From the NCBI RefSeq assembly GCF_049060325.1, contig NZ_JBMGPW010000007.1, forward strand, positions 91,394 to 155,393: a stretch of DNA of 64,000 bases. The letters run 5' to 3'. This document shows, piece by piece, positions 43,255-50,855 of the stretch; position 1 is the stretch's first letter; each line of letters begins with the position of its first letter. Under the pieces are notes generated by a model that was not told the origin of the DNA, made no database searches, and saw only the letters and a program-made list of their open reading frames with translations. The stretch is from Vescimonas sanitatis (GTDB taxonomy: Bacteria > Bacillota > Clostridia > Oscillospirales > Oscillospiraceae). Both the position numbers and the translations under genes were made by a program.

Positions 43255-44262
43255 TCACACTTCGTCCGTTCTCCTCTGCCCCAAAAGCCAGGCTGTCATG
43301 TCCTGCAAAGTATCCTCCACCGGGCGCGGATGATATGCAAAGCATTCCGATGCTGCGGCATGACTGAATTGCCCGTTTGAGGCAAGAACAGTAACGGAAT
43401 AAGGGGTGAAAAACAGCGGCTTTCGCTCCTTCATGCTTCGACGTTCATAGTATGGAGCCGCCAGCTTTGCAAGCCCCAGTGGCAGGCAGATGGGGCGATA
43501 CTTCAGCTTTGCAGTCTTTCCCACGTGCTGAAGCATCTTGCGGATAGTGACATAGTGGCCGGACAAAATGTATCCTTTGCCGAGCTCTCCGTTTTCGGAA
43601 CAGGCGAGAATGCCTTTTGCCACATCCCGCACATCCACGAAGTCATATCCGCCGCAAACGGCAAAGGGCAGCTTTCCGGAAAGAAACGATTTCGCCATTG
43701 AGGTGAAGCTCCCTCCCTGTATATCGCCCGGCCCGATGATACCGGAGGGGAAGACAATGCTGGCATTCAGCCCGCGCTCTGCCGCATTGAAGACAAACTC
43801 TGTTGCGGTTGCCTTGCTCTTGGCGTAATCTCCGTCCACAAGCCCCGGGGAGAATTCGCAATCCTCCGTAATGGTGCAGCCCTTTGGCTTTTCCGGTATG
43901 GCATGGACGGAACTAACATAGACCATTTTGCCCACATTACGCTCCATACATTGCCGGAGAACGCTCCATGTCCCACCTACATTGACCTGATAGAGCTTCG
44001 AACCGGGTCTGGACGCGACAGAGACGATACCGGCGCAGTGAATCACACAGGTACGGCTGTCCGCATCCGCGAAGAAGTCTGTCAGCGAGTTTTCCGCACA
44101 CACATCACCGATGACGGTATGGACTTCTTTGGGGAGCAAATTGATATAGGGGTCATCATGCAGCACAAGCGCATACACTCGTGCGCCGCGGCGTACCAGC
44201 GCTTCTACAACAGCTCTGCCAAGGAAGCCGGTAGCGCCTGTAACAAGATATTTATCATACAT
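43255..44262 (-). CDS. NAD-dependent epimerase/dehydratase (extended SDR)
   Basis: 335 aa. Rossmann nucleotide motif VTGATGFLGRAVVEAL at residues 7-22, VIHCAGIVS, the catalytic YAKSK (Tyr-x3-Lys) in DGDYAKSKATATEF, and a C-terminal substrate domain. Resembles dihydroflavonol-reductase/3-beta-HSD-like SDR enzymes; substrate not evident. Divergent from the TetR regulator, which probably controls it. SD GAGGAGG. Confidence 0.88.
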   Translation of the reverse strand: MYDKYLVTGATGFLGRAVVEALVRRGARVYALVLHDDPYINLLPKEVHTVIGDVCAENSLTDFFADADSRTCVIHCAGIVSVASRPGSKLYQVNVGGTWSVLRQCMERNVGKMVYVSSVHAIPEKPKGCTITEDCEFSPGLVDGDYAKSKATATEFVFNAAERGLNASIVFPSGIIGPGDIQGGSFTSMAKSFLSGKLPFAVCGGYDFVDVRDVAKGILACSENGELGKGYILSGHYVTIRKMLQHVGKTAKLKYRPICLPLGLAKLAAPYYERRSMKERKPLFFTPYSVTVLASNGQFSHAAASECFAYHPRPVEDTLQDMTAWLLGQRRTDEV

Positions 44263-44288
44263 TAAAAAAGCCTCCTCAAATAATCATA

Positions 44289-44354
44289 CAAGTGTTGATT
44301 ATCTTTCACAAGTACAGTATACTTGAGAGGAAAGACAGAAACAATCAGCACTTG
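44289..44354. promoter_or_regulatory. Inverted-repeat operator between the SDR and TetR genes
   Basis: CAAGTGTTGATT (44289-44300) is repeated inverted as AATCAGCACTTG (44343-44354, one mismatch); between them lies a 17-bp palindrome CAAGTA-n5-TACTTG (44309-44325). All share the CAAGT/ACTTG half-site, as expected for a TetR-family dimer site in a divergent promoter region. Confidence 0.6.
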
Positions 44355-44432
44355 CCATACGACCGAAAGAAAAACAACACTTTCTGTCAAAGCGTTGCTT
44401 TTCTTTGTAAACTTTTTTTGGAGGGGCTCTAT

Positions 44433-45002
44433 ATGGAGAAGATGGATGCAAGGAAACGCTATACGCAAATGGTGCTCAAGCAGTCTTTTCTGAAGCTGCT
44501 GAAGGAAAAACCTGTAAACAGAATTACGGTGAAGGAGGTTTGTGCGCTGGCGCAACTTAACCGTGCCACCTTCTATGCCCATTACAGCGATTGCTTTGCC
44601 CTGATGGAGAGCATTGAGAATGAACTCATCGACGCATTTGAGAAATCCCTTCGCTATGTCAATTCGTTTGATGTGACGGCGCTGATCGAAGCCATCTACG
44701 ATATGGTCGATCAGAATCAAACGGCGTGCCGCGTCCTGATTTTGGGGAATACAAACTCAACGGTCCTCATGCGGATGATTGCCCTGGCCAAGGCGGACAG
44801 CATTGCTTACTGGCGGAAAGAACTGCCCGGAGCCAGTGAGACAGAGCTGGAAATGATGTATACCCATCTGTCAAACGGTTTGATGCATGTCGTCGTGGAG
44901 GGCTATGACAAGTACAGCAAAGAGGAAATGGTCCGTTTTGTCAACCGGGTAGTAAAAGCCAGTCTTTCGTTGTTCCAATCGCCCCAAAGACCTCTTGCTT
45001 AA
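44433..45002 (+). CDS. TetR/AcrR family regulator
   Basis: 189 aa from ATG 44433 (SD GGAGGGG); earlier in-frame codons read through the operator. The N-terminal HTH is clear (VNRITVKEVCALAQLNRATFYAHYSD, with the TFYxHY signature), followed by an all-helical ligand domain of the TetR_C type. Likely autoregulated and controlling the divergent SDR gene through the CAAGT repeats. Ligand unknown. Confidence 0.88.
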   Translation: MEKMDARKRYTQMVLKQSFLKLLKEKPVNRITVKEVCALAQLNRATFYAHYSDCFALMESIENELIDAFEKSLRYVNSFDVTALIEAIYDMVDQNQTACRVLILGNTNSTVLMRMIALAKADSIAYWRKELPGASETELEMMYTHLSNGLMHVVVEGYDKYSKEEMVRFVNRVVKASLSLFQSPQRPLA

Positions 45003-45106
45003 CATAGGCCTTATGCTTGTGTAGTATAATAGGCTCTGCAAAACGGTCGATGGTCAAAGGAAAGGATGGAGAAAATCAGTCATATTTTACGAAAAATGAG
45101 CATAAG

Positions 45107-45140
45107 AAAACCCCGGAAAATGCGGATTTTCCGGGGTTTT
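45107..45140. terminator. Bidirectional terminator, probable native rpsI 3' flank
   Basis: Perfect 14-bp stem AAAACCCCGGAAAA / TTTTCCGGGGTTTT with a 6-nt loop and T/A tails on both strands. It lies about 30 nt downstream (minus strand) of the first rpsI 3' copy, where a ribosomal-protein operon terminator is expected, and also about 105 nt after the TetR gene. Confidence 0.8.
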
Positions 45141-45170
45141 TGAGCTCTTGAGTTGTGAATTTGCGTCCGA

Positions 45171-45230
45171 TCAGCGCTTGGAGAACTGAGGTGCGCGACG
45201 GGCGGCCTTCAGGCCGTACTGCTTTTGCTC
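45171..45230 (-). pseudogene. rpsI 3'-end fragment (attachment site copy 1)
   Basis: Twenty minus-strand codons read EQKQYGLKAARRAPQFSKR-stop, the C-terminus of ribosomal protein S9; no S9 sequence continues upstream of them. 56 of 60 bases match the copy at 47371. Interpreted as an att duplicate left by a tyrosine integrase. A 9-bp inverted repeat (CCGCAAACC/GGTTTGCGG, 45237-45267) borders it. Confidence 0.8.
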
Positions 45231-45463
45231 TTACGTCCGCAAACCGTTGGTATTACTGGGTTTGCGGCATCCCCGGCTCTCGGTTAACCCATCTGCTCAC
45301 CCATTATTTTGTGATAAGTGTCAGAGGGATACTACGCGCTTCTTTTGCACGTAAAACTCGAAAATAATCACTGATACGCCATGATTTTATCTACATACAA
45401 AGGTCTGTAAATCACTATGACCACCTCCGTCTGTAGATAGTATACCGCAATTCCTATCAAAAG

Positions 45464-45502
45464 TCAAAATGTTTTGCGATTACAAACCGCAAAACATTTT
45501 GA
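45464..45502. repeat. 15-bp perfect inverted repeat
   Basis: TCAAAATGTTTTGCG and its exact complement flank a 9-nt loop. A/T-rich, no run of T directly after it on the plus strand; could be a terminator on the minus strand or a regulator site before the 45616 promoter. The remaining DNA of 45232-45615 shows no gene. Confidence 0.6.
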
Positions 45503-45615
45503 TAATTTCCTTAGGGAAAAATACCTTTATAGAAGCTCAATCCTAATGTACACACCAAAACACTCCACTTCCTTCGGCTGGATCAAATTCGGCAAAATAT
45601 ACATATAGCAATTCG

Positions 45616-45644
45616 TTGACAGCATAAAATTTATGCTATATAAT
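45616..45644 (+). promoter_or_regulatory. Consensus promoter of the secreted-protein gene
   Basis: TTGACA (45616-45621), 17-bp spacer, TATAAT (45639-45644); exact consensus, 80 bp before the start. Confidence 0.9.
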
Positions 45645-45722
45645 GATATCAAACAACGACACAGTGCTATCCCAAGAAGAAAAAGTCCATCATGTTGAAA
45701 AAGAAAGAAAGGAAGGTTTGCC

Positions 45723-46526
45723 ATGAAAAAATTTACGCAAGGAAAGTTGATGAAGAAAATAACAAGTTTTATGCTCATTTTGGCGTTCGCCTGCTCCCTT
45801 TGTTCAACACCGGCCTATGCCCACGGTCTGAGGTCCGACGCGGAGGTTACCGAGGGTCTTGAATTGATTGAAAGTTTCATGAAGATTCCCCGGAGTTACC
45901 TGACAGGTACGACCGTGAACCAAGATGGAATGGTTGTGTTTTCATATGACATTGACGGGGTAGCTTCTGCTATTACTGTCACTCAAGAAAGTGACGGCAC
46001 CACTTTTGAAGTTTCCGAGGGATCAACGGTAGCTAGTATGAAGTTTACCAACAACAATGAGTTGTATTTGAATAACAAAAACATCGGAACTGTCAGTCCA
46101 CAGATTCAGCCTATGGCTGTCTACGAGATTTATTGGACTCAGACGTGTCCTTATGGTCGCGCCTCGGATTATTCAACATATTACAGATATGATGAGCATA
46201 GTAATGTTCTTCTTGAAAATGCACTACTATCCATAGGGGTTACTATTTTGACCTCAATCCTTATTGCCGAAGTTCCGGCCCTTGCTCCCTGCGGATTTAG
46301 TGAAATACTTTCTATTGCGTCGGTTATGATTGATAAAGCGCCGTATTCGACTGCAGCCTCTTATAAGGATACAATCTATGTGCACAATGTGAAAGGTTAT
46401 TGGATTTCCGGTTCTATTGACCCGCTTGGTGTGGAAAAGCATAGTACAGTATTATATGCAGGGGCGGGCTTCAACCATAAATCTACCGATTCTCCAGTCA
46501 TAACGTTCCGTTGTCAGGACTTCTGA
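45723..46526 (+). CDS. Secreted protein of a small integrated element (bacteriocin-like candidate)
   Basis: 267 aa, SD GGAAGG. Signal peptide (about 1-36, SFMLILAFACSLCSTPAYA). Mature part: a Thr/Ser-rich beta region, then a hydrophobic segment (about 160-200, LLSIGVTILTSILIAEVPALAP) and a beta C-terminus. A different ATG at 45750 (MKKITSF) would also give a signal peptide. A+T-rich relative to the chromosome. I do not firmly recognise it; a large secreted bacteriocin of the geobacillin-26 kind is one possibility, suggested by the small four-helix membrane protein just downstream that could give immunity. Low certainty on function. Confidence 0.7.
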   Translation: MKKFTQGKLMKKITSFMLILAFACSLCSTPAYAHGLRSDAEVTEGLELIESFMKIPRSYLTGTTVNQDGMVVFSYDIDGVASAITVTQESDGTTFEVSEGSTVASMKFTNNNELYLNNKNIGTVSPQIQPMAVYEIYWTQTCPYGRASDYSTYYRYDEHSNVLLENALLSIGVTILTSILIAEVPALAPCGFSEILSIASVMIDKAPYSTAASYKDTIYVHNVKGYWISGSIDPLGVEKHSTVLYAGAGFNHKSTDSPVITFRCQDF

Positions 46527-46548
46527 GGTTGCAGGAAGGAACAGTAAA

Positions 46549-46971
46549 ATGAGCAAAAAGGAAGATAACCGTTCTACATTGCCACAATTAGAACTCTCGG
46601 GACTGCTTTTATCTGTTGCTCCTCTTATTGTGGCCGTTTTCGTCTTCACAAACCGTAATGAGTATAATTACGCAAATATATATTTAAAGATATCCATGAT
46701 CCTTGCTGGCGGAATCGTCGGAGATTATTTAGGCTTATTATTACACAAAGAAAATCGAGAAAAATGCGGTAGGAATAAGCAATTCGCATGTGTCATTGCT
46801 GTATTCGGGGGACTATTTCAAATCATTTTTTCGTTCGTTAACCTTTTGAATGCACCCCTTGATACTACGATTATCAAGCTTGAATTTTTTGAATATCATT
46901 TTTTCATCCTAATCATTACACATTTGGCGCTTTTTTTACTTTCGCTTTATATCCTGAAAGCAAAAAAATAG
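46549..46971 (+). CDS. Four-helix membrane protein, partner of the secreted protein
   Basis: 140 aa, SD GGAAGGAAC. Predicted membrane helices at about 19-37, 46-66, 78-100 and 111-137; no known motif. It is 22 nt after the secreted-protein gene and shares its terminator, so the two form an operon. Size, topology and pairing fit an immunity protein, by inference only. Confidence 0.65.
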   Translation: MSKKEDNRSTLPQLELSGLLLSVAPLIVAVFVFTNRNEYNYANIYLKISMILAGGIVGDYLGLLLHKENREKCGRNKQFACVIAVFGGLFQIIFSFVNLLNAPLDTTIIKLEFFEYHFFILIITHLALFLLSLYILKAKK

Positions 46972-46977
46972 TGGCAG

Positions 46978-47017
46978 GAGAGGCAGATATCATTACGATA
47001 TCTGCCTCTCTTTTTTT
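46978..47017 (+). terminator. Strong intrinsic terminator of the secreted/membrane pair
   Basis: 14-bp perfect stem (GAGAGGCAGATATC / GATATCTGCCTCTC), 5-nt loop, T7. Confidence 0.92.
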
Positions 47018-47059
47018 GTGAAGTGACAAGGTTTATTATCTTCCACCATAAAGTGGCCC

Positions 47060-47149
47060 CTACGTCATGGAACCCTTGGCATTCTCTTGCATTTCTATAT
47101 ATGTGACACCTGCATATTCAAAGGAATCCCCATCTCTATTCAAAATCAT
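47060..47149 (-). CDS. Possible 29-aa peptide gene
   Basis: Minus-strand ATG 47149 preceded by GGGAGGTGCAAAG, a good SD, and reading 29 codons to TAG (begins MILNRDGDSFEYAG). No recognised family; could be the remains of a mobile-element gene. The surrounding 47018-47311 has no other supported feature. Confidence 0.3.
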   Translation of the reverse strand: MILNRDGDSFEYAGVTYIEMQENAKGSMT

Positions 47150-47311
47150 CTTTGCACCTCCCTCAAATATGGCAGTCGATCCCGACAATGAAATGATCGT
47201 CAGGGATACTATCAATTTTTAGCCCCTATAAAATGGGTTAACATGGGTCTGGTTCAGCCAGATTTTGCCAAACCTTCCAAAATCATTCAAATCGCAATTA
47301 TACAAGAAAAC

Positions 47312-47334
47312 GCCAGAAACTTCTTGTTTCTGGC
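47312..47334 (-). terminator. Terminator downstream of rpsI fragment copy 2
   Basis: GCCAGAAAC / GTTTCTGGC 9-bp stem, 5-nt loop, followed on the minus strand by GTTTTCTT. It lies about 37 nt after the S9 stop of copy 2, mimicking the layout at copy 1. Confidence 0.65.
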
Positions 47335-47370
47335 ATTTTCCGTTCGATTTTGTTGTAAAATCCTGATCTC

Positions 47371-47430
47371 TCAGCGCTTGGAGAACTGAGGTGCGCGACG
47401 AGCGGCCTTCAGGCCGTACTTCTTGCGCTC
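47371..47430 (-). pseudogene. rpsI 3'-end fragment (attachment site copy 2)
   Basis: Twenty minus-strand codons ending ERKKYGLKAARRAPQFSKR-stop, matching S9; upstream frame is unrelated. Starts exactly 2200 bp after copy 1. The integrase stop is 106 bp away, the usual position of an integrase next to its att site. Confidence 0.82.
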
Positions 47431-47535
47431 ACTTGACAGAAACCCTTGTATTTGCAACGACTTGCGGGTTTGACGAATGAAATTTGTCGTCGATTTTGTC
47501 TTTTAAGGTGTGCGTATGGTGCCTGCGGGGGATAG

Positions 47536-48747
47536 TTATGTGGTAGGATCGGACGGGAAAACCTCATTGATCTGCTTTGCAGACTCTGTCCGTTTTTCTG
47601 CGCTCTTGGCCTGTGCGTAGATTTTGAGGGTAACATCGGGATTCTTGTGCCCGGCATAATCCATTACCGTGCGAACATCGACCCCACTATAAATCAGGTT
47701 TGTGATATAGGTCTTTCGAAGCATGTGTGTTTTAACCGGGAAGTCAATGATATAGCGTACATTGGGATTGTGGGCAGCAGTCTGGCCTGCTTCCCGATTG
47801 ACGGAATGAGACTTCTTTCCATGCTGTTTATAGCGGATATATTCGTCCGGTCCAACGCTGCGTCGCTTTATCTTTCGCCACATATTCCGGAACTGAGTCT
47901 CACTCAAGGGAAGTCCACTGCTATTACAAATAACAAAATCAGAGGCAATGCTCTTTTTGATTTCTTTCAAATGATTGAAAAGGGGCACTGGAATAGGTAT
48001 ATTACGGTGGCCAGCTGCGGTCTTGGTCACATTGGAAATCTCCGGACGATTGTGGCAGAAAATACATGTACGCGTAACCTCGATCTGCGGAGTGTCCGCA
48101 TTGAGATCAACGCAGTCCCATTGGAGTGCCAGAGATTCCTCGCGCCGCAGTCCGGCATAAAGTCCCAGCCTAACGAACGTTTCTAAAGGATAGATATCTT
48201 TGACCGCAGCGAGTAGCGTGGAAACTCGCGCATCCGTCAAGTATTCCTCCCCTGTATCCTCTTTTTCGTGCCTTACGCGTTTAAAGGTATGCTTTGTCGT
48301 CGGGTCAACCTGGATCAAATCACAGGTAAGAGCATCGGCAAAAATCTGCTTGATTAGCATAGAAGCCTTGCGATAAACGGACGCGGACTGCGCCTCTGCT
48401 ACAGCCATAGCCGCTTTTATATCTTCGCCGGTGATGTCAATCAAGCGCTTATTACCAAGTACGGGGATGAAATGTGTGCGGATGATTTGCTCGTAATTAT
48501 TATAGGTATTCCGTTTGAGATCCTTGGACTTATCGGAGAGCCACTCCGTCGCACGTTCGCTGAAGGTTGGGAATTCCTTAATTTTGCGACGAAGGCGAAT
48601 CTCGGCCTCCCGCTTTTTTACTTTCTCGTCGCGCTCCGCAATTGTCCGGCCATAAACAGTGATATACTTACCACGTTCATCGCGAATGCTTTTATAATAG
48701 TATTCAATCCCGTTTCGGATTACTGTCTTCTCTTTCCTTCGAGGCAT
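47536..48747 (-). CDS. Tyrosine-type site-specific integrase
   Basis: 403 aa. N-terminal arm-binding domain (IEYYYKSIRDERGKYITVYG), SAM-like core-binding domain (about 65-125, LKRNTYNNYEQIIRTHFIPVLG), and a catalytic domain with Arg in YAGLRREESLALQW, His-x-x-Arg in HMLRKTYITNLI, and His/Tyr in YAGHKNPDVTLKIYAQA. Tn916/phage-like integrase of Firmicutes mobile elements; the site adjacent suggests insertion into the 3' end of rpsI. Overlaps the excisionase gene by one base (TAATG). Confidence 0.93.
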   Translation of the reverse strand: MPRRKEKTVIRNGIEYYYKSIRDERGKYITVYGRTIAERDEKVKKREAEIRLRRKIKEFPTFSERATEWLSDKSKDLKRNTYNNYEQIIRTHFIPVLGNKRLIDITGEDIKAAMAVAEAQSASVYRKASMLIKQIFADALTCDLIQVDPTTKHTFKRVRHEKEDTGEEYLTDARVSTLLAAVKDIYPLETFVRLGLYAGLRREESLALQWDCVDLNADTPQIEVTRTCIFCHNRPEISNVTKTAAGHRNIPIPVPLFNHLKEIKKSIASDFVICNSSGLPLSETQFRNMWRKIKRRSVGPDEYIRYKQHGKKSHSVNREAGQTAAHNPNVRYIIDFPVKTHMLRKTYITNLIYSGVDVRTVMDYAGHKNPDVTLKIYAQAKSAEKRTESAKQINEVFPSDPTT

Positions 48748-48992
48748 TAATTACGCCCCCTCTTTCCGTTGCCACCGCGAAAGCTGGGATGAAAATCCGC
48801 TCTGCCGCGATCCACGTTATCAACCCGCTGCTCAATAAATTTCCTCAAGTCCTCCTCGCGATAACGGACGTTTCCCTTACGCCGGTATTGGACAGCAGGA
48901 AGTTCCCCCGCTGCACGAAGGCGGTCAAGATTCGAAACTGAGATCCCTAAGTATTTCGCCGAGTCCCGGCGGTCGAGTAAAATGCAATTCAT
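48747..48992 (-). CDS. Excisionase-type HTH protein
   Basis: 81 aa from ATG 48992 (SD AAAGGAG). MerR/excisionase-like HTH_17 domain: LLDRRDSAKYLGISVSNLDRLRAAGELPAVQYRRKGNVRYREEDL in outline (pieces DSAKYLGIS, LPAVQYRR, RYREEDLRKF), with a basic tail. Directly precedes and overlaps the integrase gene, so it likely sets excision direction. A longer frame to 49307 contains degenerate repeat peptides and no SD. Confidence 0.85.
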   Translation of the reverse strand: MNCILLDRRDSAKYLGISVSNLDRLRAAGELPAVQYRRKGNVRYREEDLRKFIEQRVDNVDRGRADFHPSFRGGNGKRGRN

Positions 48993-49009
48993 GGTAACTC
49001 CTTTTCTAA

Positions 49010-49038
49010 TTGATTTTTCCGAGAAACCATGATAAAAT
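49010..49038 (+). promoter_or_regulatory. Promoter of the candidate antisense RNA
   Basis: TTGATT (49010-49015), 17-bp spacer, TAAAAT (49033-49038) on the plus strand. Confidence 0.6.
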
Positions 49039-49044
49039 AACCTT

Positions 49045-49116
49045 GCACTGGTACTTGATGGTTTCTCGCTGTCTTGTATCCTGCACCTCCCGCCGGCAAG
49101 CGGGAGGTGCTTTTTT
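49045..49116 (+). ncRNA. Candidate ~70-nt antisense RNA over the excisionase leader
   Basis: Bounded by the promoter ending 49038 and a strong terminator: GCACCTCCCGC / GCGGGAGGTGC (49083-49110) followed by T6. No ORF with an SD fits inside. It is antisense to the 5' leader of the excisionase-integrase transcript, whose promoter is at 49375-49347. Ends are approximate. Confidence 0.5.
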
Positions 49117-49140
49117 ATTGGCCGTGGCCTTTCTTTCAAC

Positions 49141-49300
49141 CTTCCTGCTTCGCCAATGGTGGCATCTCCACAGGCGTAAATTCCGAGACGGCCTTCCCGT
49201 ACCTCTTGCTTAAGGCTCTGATGGCTATCAGCCACTTCCTGTTTCGTAGATAGCAGCATCTCCGCAGGCGTAAATTTCGAATGAGCCGTTCCGTATTTTG
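49141..49300. repeat. Two imperfect direct repeats, period 94 bp
   Basis: About 61 bp starting at 49141 recur at 49235 with roughly three quarters identity, sharing GCATCTCCrCAGGCGTAAAT. On the minus strand both copies can encode related peptides (FTPAEMLLSTKQE, FTPVEMPPLAKQE) but in different frames, as if from a duplicated and decayed small gene. Confidence 0.6.
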
Positions 49301-49346
49301 CCGTCATTTCAGAAAAATAACTTGAAGACTATCTGTCTTCTCCTCT

Positions 49347-49375
49347 AAAATAACACAGGTGGCAATAAAAGTCAA
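49347..49375 (-). promoter_or_regulatory. Promoter of excisionase-integrase
   Basis: Minus strand TTGACT (49375-49370), 17-bp spacer, TATTTT (49352-49347), giving a leader of about 350 nt that contains a GAAGAC/GTCTTC hairpin (49324-49340). Confidence 0.6.
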
Positions 49376-49458
49376 TATATAGATGTAAAAAAATAAATCA
49401 TAACGCTCAAAATGTTAATACAATCATTTCTGCCAAACGTCATTTCGCTTATCTTACG

Positions 49459-49487
49459 TTGACTTTTTTTCGTTCTTGTGGTACTAT
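49459..49487 (+). promoter_or_regulatory. Promoter of the 276-aa gene
   Basis: TTGACT (49459-49464), 17-bp spacer, extended -10 TGGTACTAT (49479-49487), about 30 bp before the start. Confidence 0.75.
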
Positions 49488-49514
49488 TAATCAAATAAAT
49501 TTGGAGGTTTGTAT

Positions 49515-50345
49515 ATGGGCAAAGATGCAAAGCTGTCAAAAGAATTAGAAAAATTTGAAGATGACTATAACTTTATGGTAGAGGCCACTGGAGACCAGAA
49601 CAATTTTCCCAAAGATGCTCAGTTAGTAAAAGATGTAATTAATTTGTTCCTACAACAAAATCCGAGAGTCTCGCAGGTAGATATTGCAACCGAGTTCGAA
49701 CTATCTTCCAGCCTATTCTCTCGTTTTCTGAGGACTGACAACGTGAAATCAAAACCAGAATGGAATAGAGTTGCGTATATACTTGGATTGAATATTGATT
49801 TGGCTCGGTATATAAAAGACACGCGGAAGTTGATTGAACTGGTTGGAGATTGGCAGTTAATCTATTATGGTTCACGCCTTACCTGCTTTGTGCGAGATAC
49901 TTTTGATATAGACGGTGATATGAGAGAGCTTTCAACTTGTACGCCTGTTAGGCCAAATAACAACACCAGCGGCGAAAGGAATTATGAGTGTGTGCCCTAT
50001 AATCTTGGCACAAAAGACGGTGGTGAATCGTGGAATTTTCAGTACTTCAAAGGGGAAGATGTACTTGCCTCCGACATAATCTTAAATCTATTTGCTAACA
50101 CATACGCATTAAAGGCACACATTATAATCATTTTGAATTGCGAGCAAGCTTTTGAAGATCTCAAGCAAACTTTTCGCAGAAAGGATTGGCGAAATAGCCT
50201 ACAATACTATTCTATGACGGTTCTCCGTGTTGACGATGAAATTTCTACCATCATTAATGAGTATTCAGATGGAGATTTGGGGCTCAAAAAGCGGTCTGAG
50301 CAAGGAAGTGGCACGAGCACCGTGCCTTCCGCAACTCCGCAGTGA
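49515..50345 (+). CDS. Putative HTH protein of the integrated element
   Basis: 276 aa; ATG 49515 is 7 nt after GGAGG. The N-terminal part (about 35-95) looks like a helix-turn-helix of the XRE type (QVDIATEFELSSSLFSRFLR, then VAYILGLNIDLARYI). The rest (about 105-265) is a mixed alpha/beta domain I do not recognise, with a Cys-poor, acidic tail. A+T-rich. Soluble, no signal peptide. By position it may be a regulator or defence-type gene of the element, but no enzymatic motif is visible. Confidence 0.7.
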   Translation: MGKDAKLSKELEKFEDDYNFMVEATGDQNNFPKDAQLVKDVINLFLQQNPRVSQVDIATEFELSSSLFSRFLRTDNVKSKPEWNRVAYILGLNIDLARYIKDTRKLIELVGDWQLIYYGSRLTCFVRDTFDIDGDMRELSTCTPVRPNNNTSGERNYECVPYNLGTKDGGESWNFQYFKGEDVLASDIILNLFANTYALKAHIIIILNCEQAFEDLKQTFRRKDWRNSLQYYSMTVLRVDDEISTIINEYSDGDLGLKKRSEQGSGTSTVPSATPQ

Positions 50346-50767
50346 CCCCAGCGGCCTAGACAGTCACGCTCAGGCGGGGAAATGTAACTTCGTACCCCCG
50401 CACCTGCCCCCTAATCCCAGCGTAGCATAATCGAGTATATTGTCAATACGTTCGGAAGGACAAATTCCAAGGAAATCACTCTCTATCTAAGGGAAGGCTA
50501 CCTGCTGTTTTCGGCAAGTGGTCTTCCTTCATTTATTCAACCGGTGCGGCCTATTCTCGACAACTGGCTCAATGCTTAACTGGCATCCCTGCTCTGACAC
50601 ATCAAATGCGTATTTACGTTTCGTGAGTCGCGCGGCGTATAGCAATTGCCTTCGCAGTCGCACTCAGCCCCTTCAGAGCCCCATAGTGTCATGCCGTGGG
50701 GGTAGGCGGGGTTCAGGCACACGGGGAGGCCAACGCCCATCACGCCCGTGCCTGAGTCATTACAGAG
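50346..50767. other. Non-coding stretch between the element and the second surface locus
   Basis: No gene with an SD seen on either strand. It contains a CAGGCAC/GTGCCTG stem (50714-50754) enclosing GC-rich sequence, suggesting a structured RNA or a decayed element end. I searched it for a third copy of the rpsI 3' end and did not find one. Confidence 0.4.
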
Positions 50768-50806
50768 AAAGAGCAGCCATTCCTAGGAATGGCTGCTCTT
50801 TTGTTC
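50768..50806. terminator. Bidirectional palindromic terminator
   Basis: AAAGAGCAGCCATTC and its complement meet around CTAG; TTTTG follows on the plus strand and CTTTCTCT on the minus strand. It ends the large minus-strand operon 50 nt after the stop at 50856. Confidence 0.75.
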
Positions 50807-50855
50807 GTTTTGCGATTGGTATTTCAGGGTGTCTGCGGGGTCGGGAGCCATCTAC

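Noticed and set aside
48993..49307. N-terminal extension of the excisionase to 49307
   Set aside because: No SD; it crosses decayed repeats, whereas ATG 48992 has AAAGGAG and a normal family start.
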